Part shown: one piece after another, positions 5,631 through 7,850 of the stretch | How the letters are laid out: each line of letters starts with the position of its first letter | Numbering within the stretch: position 1 is the stretch's first letter | Assembly (NCBI GenBank): GCA_050116035.1 | Contig: JASFPJ010000141.1 | Span: forward strand, 1 to 7,850 | Source: SOIA01 sp050116035 | GTDB lineage: Bacteria; Acidobacteriota; Aminicenantia; Aminicenantales; Aminicenantaceae | Direction: 5' to 3' | Length of the DNA: 7,850 nucleotides | Program-made: the position numbers and the translations under genes | Notes under the pieces: generated by a model | Seen by the model: the letters and a program-made list of their open reading frames with translations, nothing else | Told to the model about the DNA's origin: nothing | The model's database searches: none

Positions 5631-7211
5631 ATGAAAAAAGACAAGAATGTGTTTTTCATAGCTGTTATCGTATTGGCAGGTGTATTATTTATCTCTAACT
5701 GTGACGGCGGCAAAGGAGAGGGAGAGCTGCCTGGGACGCCATGGATTGAATTGTATTATGTGATGAATAGAGAAGTGGGGATAACCTGGGCTGTGGTGGA
5801 CAATGCGGGTTCGTACAATCTGTACTGGAACAACACAGGAGGAGTGACCACTTCGGATAACGCCATTACGAACCTTCTTTCTTCTTTCACAGGGATCGTT
5901 TACAGACATAACGCATTGAGTTTGTTTAAGACCTATTACTATATGGTCACTGCAGAGAATAGTACGGGAGAGAGCTCACCCTCGAATGAAGTGAGCGCGG
6001 TTCCTGTCGCTGTTCCTGAAGAGTATCAGAAAATGATTGCCTCGGATTTCGCGGACATGGATCATTTTGGCTTTTCCACCTCCATGAGTGGCGAAAACAT
6101 CCTCGTCGGGGCTCCGAACAAAGACGATGCAGGGTCTGATAGCGGAGCGGCTTATGTTTTCGTTCGATATGAGGATGATTTCTACTGGGCGCCATTAGTG
6201 ACACTGACGGCCTCGGATGCTCAAGCCGGGGATGAGTTTGGTCGTTCTGTTGCCCTTACCAGTGATTATGCCGTCGTCGGTGCGCCTTATCAAGACAGCG
6301 GAGGATCAGATCGTGGAGCCGCGTATGTATATGGGCAGGACCATGGGGGGGATGATACCTGGGGACAAGTCGCAAAGCTGACGGCCTCGGGTGCCCAAGA
6401 CGGGGATGAGTTCGGCAGTTCTGTCAGTATTAGTGGTGACCATGCCATCGTCGGGGCACAATATGAAGACAGTGGAGGACTAAGCAGTGGAGCGGCGTAC
6501 ATTTATTGGCGGGACCAGGGCGGGGCTGATAACTGGGGAGAAGTCATGAAGCTGACAGCCTTGGATGCCGCCGCTGGAGACCTGTTTGGTTATTCTGTGG
6601 CCATAGACGGTGATTATGCTGTGGTCGGTGCATATTCTGAAGATGGCGCAGGAACCGATTGCGGAGCGGTTTATGTTTATTGGCGGAATCAAGGTGGGGC
6701 TGACAACTGGGGAGAAGTCGTGAAGCTGACAGCTTCGGATGCTGAGGATTCGGATCAGTTTGGTAGTTCAGTGGCTATAGACGGTGATTATGTTATAGTC
6801 GGTGCAATGGGGGAAGATAGCGCAGGGACGGATCGCGGGGCGGCCTACGTCTTTTATCGGAATCAGGGAGGGACAGATAACTGGGGAGAGGTGGTGAAAC
6901 TCACTGCTTCAGATGCTGAGGATCTGGATGCATTTGGTGGTTCTGTTTCCATAGATGGTGATTATGTTGTGGTCGGCGCGTTTTATGAAGACGGTAGTGG
7001 GGGGAATAATCGTGGGGCAGCTTACATTTTCGGGCGAAACTCAGGCGGCCAGGATATCTGGGGGCAAGTGATAAAGATTGCTGCTTCGGATATTGATGAT
7101 GGAGATAATTTTGGCTTTTCTGTCGATATAGACGGTGATTTTGCGGTAATTGCTGTCCCTTATGAAGAAACTACAGGGAATGCTGACCGAGGAGCGATTT
7201 ATATTTTTTAA
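5631..7211 (+). CDS. Lipoprotein with fibronectin III domain and seven FG-GAP repeats (predicted beta-propeller)
   Basis: The ATG at 5631 is preferred because AGGAG (5620-5624) lies 6 bases before it; the adjacent ATG at 5628 is possible. The protein has 526 residues. A hydrophobic segment ends in FISNC, so Cys24 is a likely but atypical lipidation site (Asn before Cys). Residues about 36-127 form a fibronectin type III domain (ITWAVVDNAGSYNLYW, YYYMVTAENSTGESSPSNEV). Residues 134-526 hold seven consecutive FG-GAP units of 57-59 residues, the last shortened to 45. Their consensus is KLTASDAxxGDxFGxSVxIdGDYxVVGAxxEDxxGxxRGAAYVF, followed by a linker ending DNWGEVV. Seven units equal one closed propeller. 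The last unit lacks the final WGEVV strand, and EEYQKMIASD before the first unit could supply it. FG-GAP propellers typically bind proteins or glycans outside the cell. I see no DxDxDG-type calcium motif. It is convergent with the sulfotransferase gene. Confidence 0.92.
   Translation: MKKDKNVFFIAVIVLAGVLFISNCDGGKGEGELPGTPWIELYYVMNREVGITWAVVDNAGSYNLYWNNTGGVTTSDNAITNLLSSFTGIVYRHNALSLFKTYYYMVTAENSTGESSPSNEVSAVPVAVPEEYQKMIASDFADMDHFGFSTSMSGENILVGAPNKDDAGSDSGAAYVFVRYEDDFYWAPLVTLTASDAQAGDEFGRSVALTSDYAVVGAPYQDSGGSDRGAAYVYGQDHGGDDTWGQVAKLTASGAQDGDEFGSSVSISGDHAIVGAQYEDSGGLSSGAAYIYWRDQGGADNWGEVMKLTALDAAAGDLFGYSVAIDGDYAVVGAYSEDGAGTDCGAVYVYWRNQGGADNWGEVVKLTASDAEDSDQFGSSVAIDGDYVIVGAMGEDSAGTDRGAAYVFYRNQGGTDNWGEVVKLTASDAEDLDAFGGSVSIDGDYVVVGAFYEDGSGGNNRGAAYIFGRNSGGQDIWGQVIKIAASDIDDGDNFGFSVDIDGDFAVIAVPYEETTGNADRGAIYIF
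6030..7208 (+). repeat. Seven tandem coding repeats of about 174 bases (FG-GAP units)
   Basis: Units begin at 6030, 6201, 6375, 6549, 6723, 6897 and 7074; the second to fifth are each exactly 174 bases. Neighbouring middle units are still close at the nucleotide level. For example, 6522-6559 and 6696-6733 (offset 174) differ at only two of 38 bases. The outer units are more diverged. This indicates growth by internal duplication, or recent homogenisation of the middle blades. Confidence 0.85.
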
Positions 7212-7258
7212 GACCTTTCAGTTCGTATTGAAAAAGCATCAGCTCCACTTCTTTGAAT

Positions 7259-7850
7259 CTAATCCATTCCTGAATATTTTCTTATATTCTCCTCTTCCCA
7301 TTCAGCGTAACCGTATTTTAATGCTGTTTTATACAATATGGACACAATGCTCTTCTTTTCATCCTCTGAAAAATATTCTGCCCAACGGGATTTTCTATTT
7401 TGCTTGACGACTTCACCGACTTTTATTCTCTCTCTGTGGGAAGAGTTCGAGCTTGCAGGAATAGAATGGACAGTTGGGGTGCATAAGGAATCCGAAAAAT
7501 TGATTTCCAGAAACTCACAGATAGTCTTCAAGTTCTCTGAAAGACTATTGATGAGATTTTCATAATGTATGATCAGATAACGTCCTTGACCCAATTGACT
7601 CCTGTTCTTCCATCCAAGATCGAGCAAAGATTTGATACGAGAAGCTCCATCTGTGGCATTAAAACGTGATTTTCTTAGTAGTGAGAATTTTTTCAAAGAG
7701 ACTAAATTCTCCAAAGGATCGCGGATAATATGGATGAATTTCGCATCGGGAAATCTTACTAAAATGGAGTCGATATATTCTTCATTTCCAGGGGTCTTTT
7801 CGACCCAGTATCTGGTTTGATTCTCCATGCCAGCCGCTGCGTACATGGCT
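7259..7850 (-). CDS. Sulfotransferase family protein, C-terminal part (5' end outside window)
   Basis: The frame is open to the right edge of the window, so the Met at 7846 is probably internal and the true start lies outside. The visible 196 codons end with TAG at 7261-7259. Counting from that Met, residues 14-19 read WVEKTP, followed by a 12-residue helix and RFPDAKFIHIIRDPLENLVS (31-50). This matches the 3'-phosphate-binding motif of PAPS-dependent sulfotransferases (Arg42 and Ser50 as expected ligands). Further family features are RYLIIHYENLI (about 89-99), a 'lcefLeI' helix, and a C-terminal W..yfs.dEkksI....y...ALKYGY segment. The 5'-phosphosulfate-binding loop (PRSGTT type) would lie before the window edge, so activity cannot be confirmed. 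The family transfers sulfate from PAPS to carbohydrate, lipid or tyrosine acceptors; the substrate here is unknown. It converges on the FG-GAP gene with 47 bases between. Confidence 0.85.
   Translation of the reverse strand, partial: AMYAAAGMENQTRYWVEKTPGNEEYIDSILVRFPDAKFIHIIRDPLENLVSLKKFSLLRKSRFNATDGASRIKSLLDLGWKNRSQLGQGRYLIIHYENLINSLSENLKTICEFLEINFSDSLCTPTVHSIPASSNSSHRERIKVGEVVKQNRKSRWAEYFSEDEKKSIVSILYKTALKYGYAEWEEENIRKYSGMD

Noticed and set aside
6030..7208. CRISPR or satellite-type repeat
   Set aside because: The 174-base period is in frame and encodes conserved FG-GAP blades, so it is a protein repeat.

Overview
The window is an accessory-type stretch of a bacterial chromosome, moderate in GC by eye. 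It codes mainly for exported proteins: one Sec-signal protein and four predicted lipoproteins among eight genes. The first gene resembles the 'VWFA-related Acidobacterial domain' family, known mainly from Acidobacteria and Aminicenantes. The company of FGE-domain lipoproteins, FG-GAP propellers and DDG-type beta-sandwich lipoproteins fits Candidatus Aminicenantes or a related uncultured lineage. That placement is an inference from protein families, not a phylogenetic result. Three canonical sigma70-type promoters (TATAAT with a 17-base spacer) and clear Shine-Dalgarno sites indicate ordinary bacterial expression signals.

Layout, left to right. Positions 1-181 (minus) hold the N-terminus of a VWFA-type exported protein, with its promoter at 244-272. 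The gap to the next gene contains a long imperfect inverted repeat (298-471, followed by a T run) that can fold into a rod. It may be a non-autonomous mobile element or, less likely, a structured RNA. A formylglycine-generating-enzyme-like (SUMF1-fold) lipoprotein follows at 707-1636. Next come a compound inverted repeat with an embedded terminator-like hairpin (1685-1796), a strong promoter, and a DUF6263-like lipoprotein (1947-2834). Two unrecognised soluble proteins lie close together and probably form an operon (2992-3357 and 3417-3962). A promoter overlapped by a palindrome precedes a DDG-type beta-sandwich lipoprotein (4137-4844), which ends in a very clear intrinsic terminator. A small two-helix membrane protein (4957-5193) comes before a 430-base gap with AT-rich and palindromic sequence. 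The largest gene (5631-7211) encodes a lipoprotein with one fibronectin III domain and exactly seven FG-GAP repeats, predicted to close as a seven-bladed propeller. Convergent to it is the 3' part of a sulfotransferase gene (7259-7850, minus) that runs off the window.

Apart from the 2992/3417 pair, most genes have their own promoter or terminator or lie in convergent or divergent arrangement, so the window looks like a set of individually expressed cell-surface proteins rather than one pathway. I see no recognisable defence system, CRISPR array, tRNA, rRNA or transposase gene. The most unusual structures are the two long intergenic inverted repeats. The genes least explained by known families are the two hypothetical proteins at 2992-3962.
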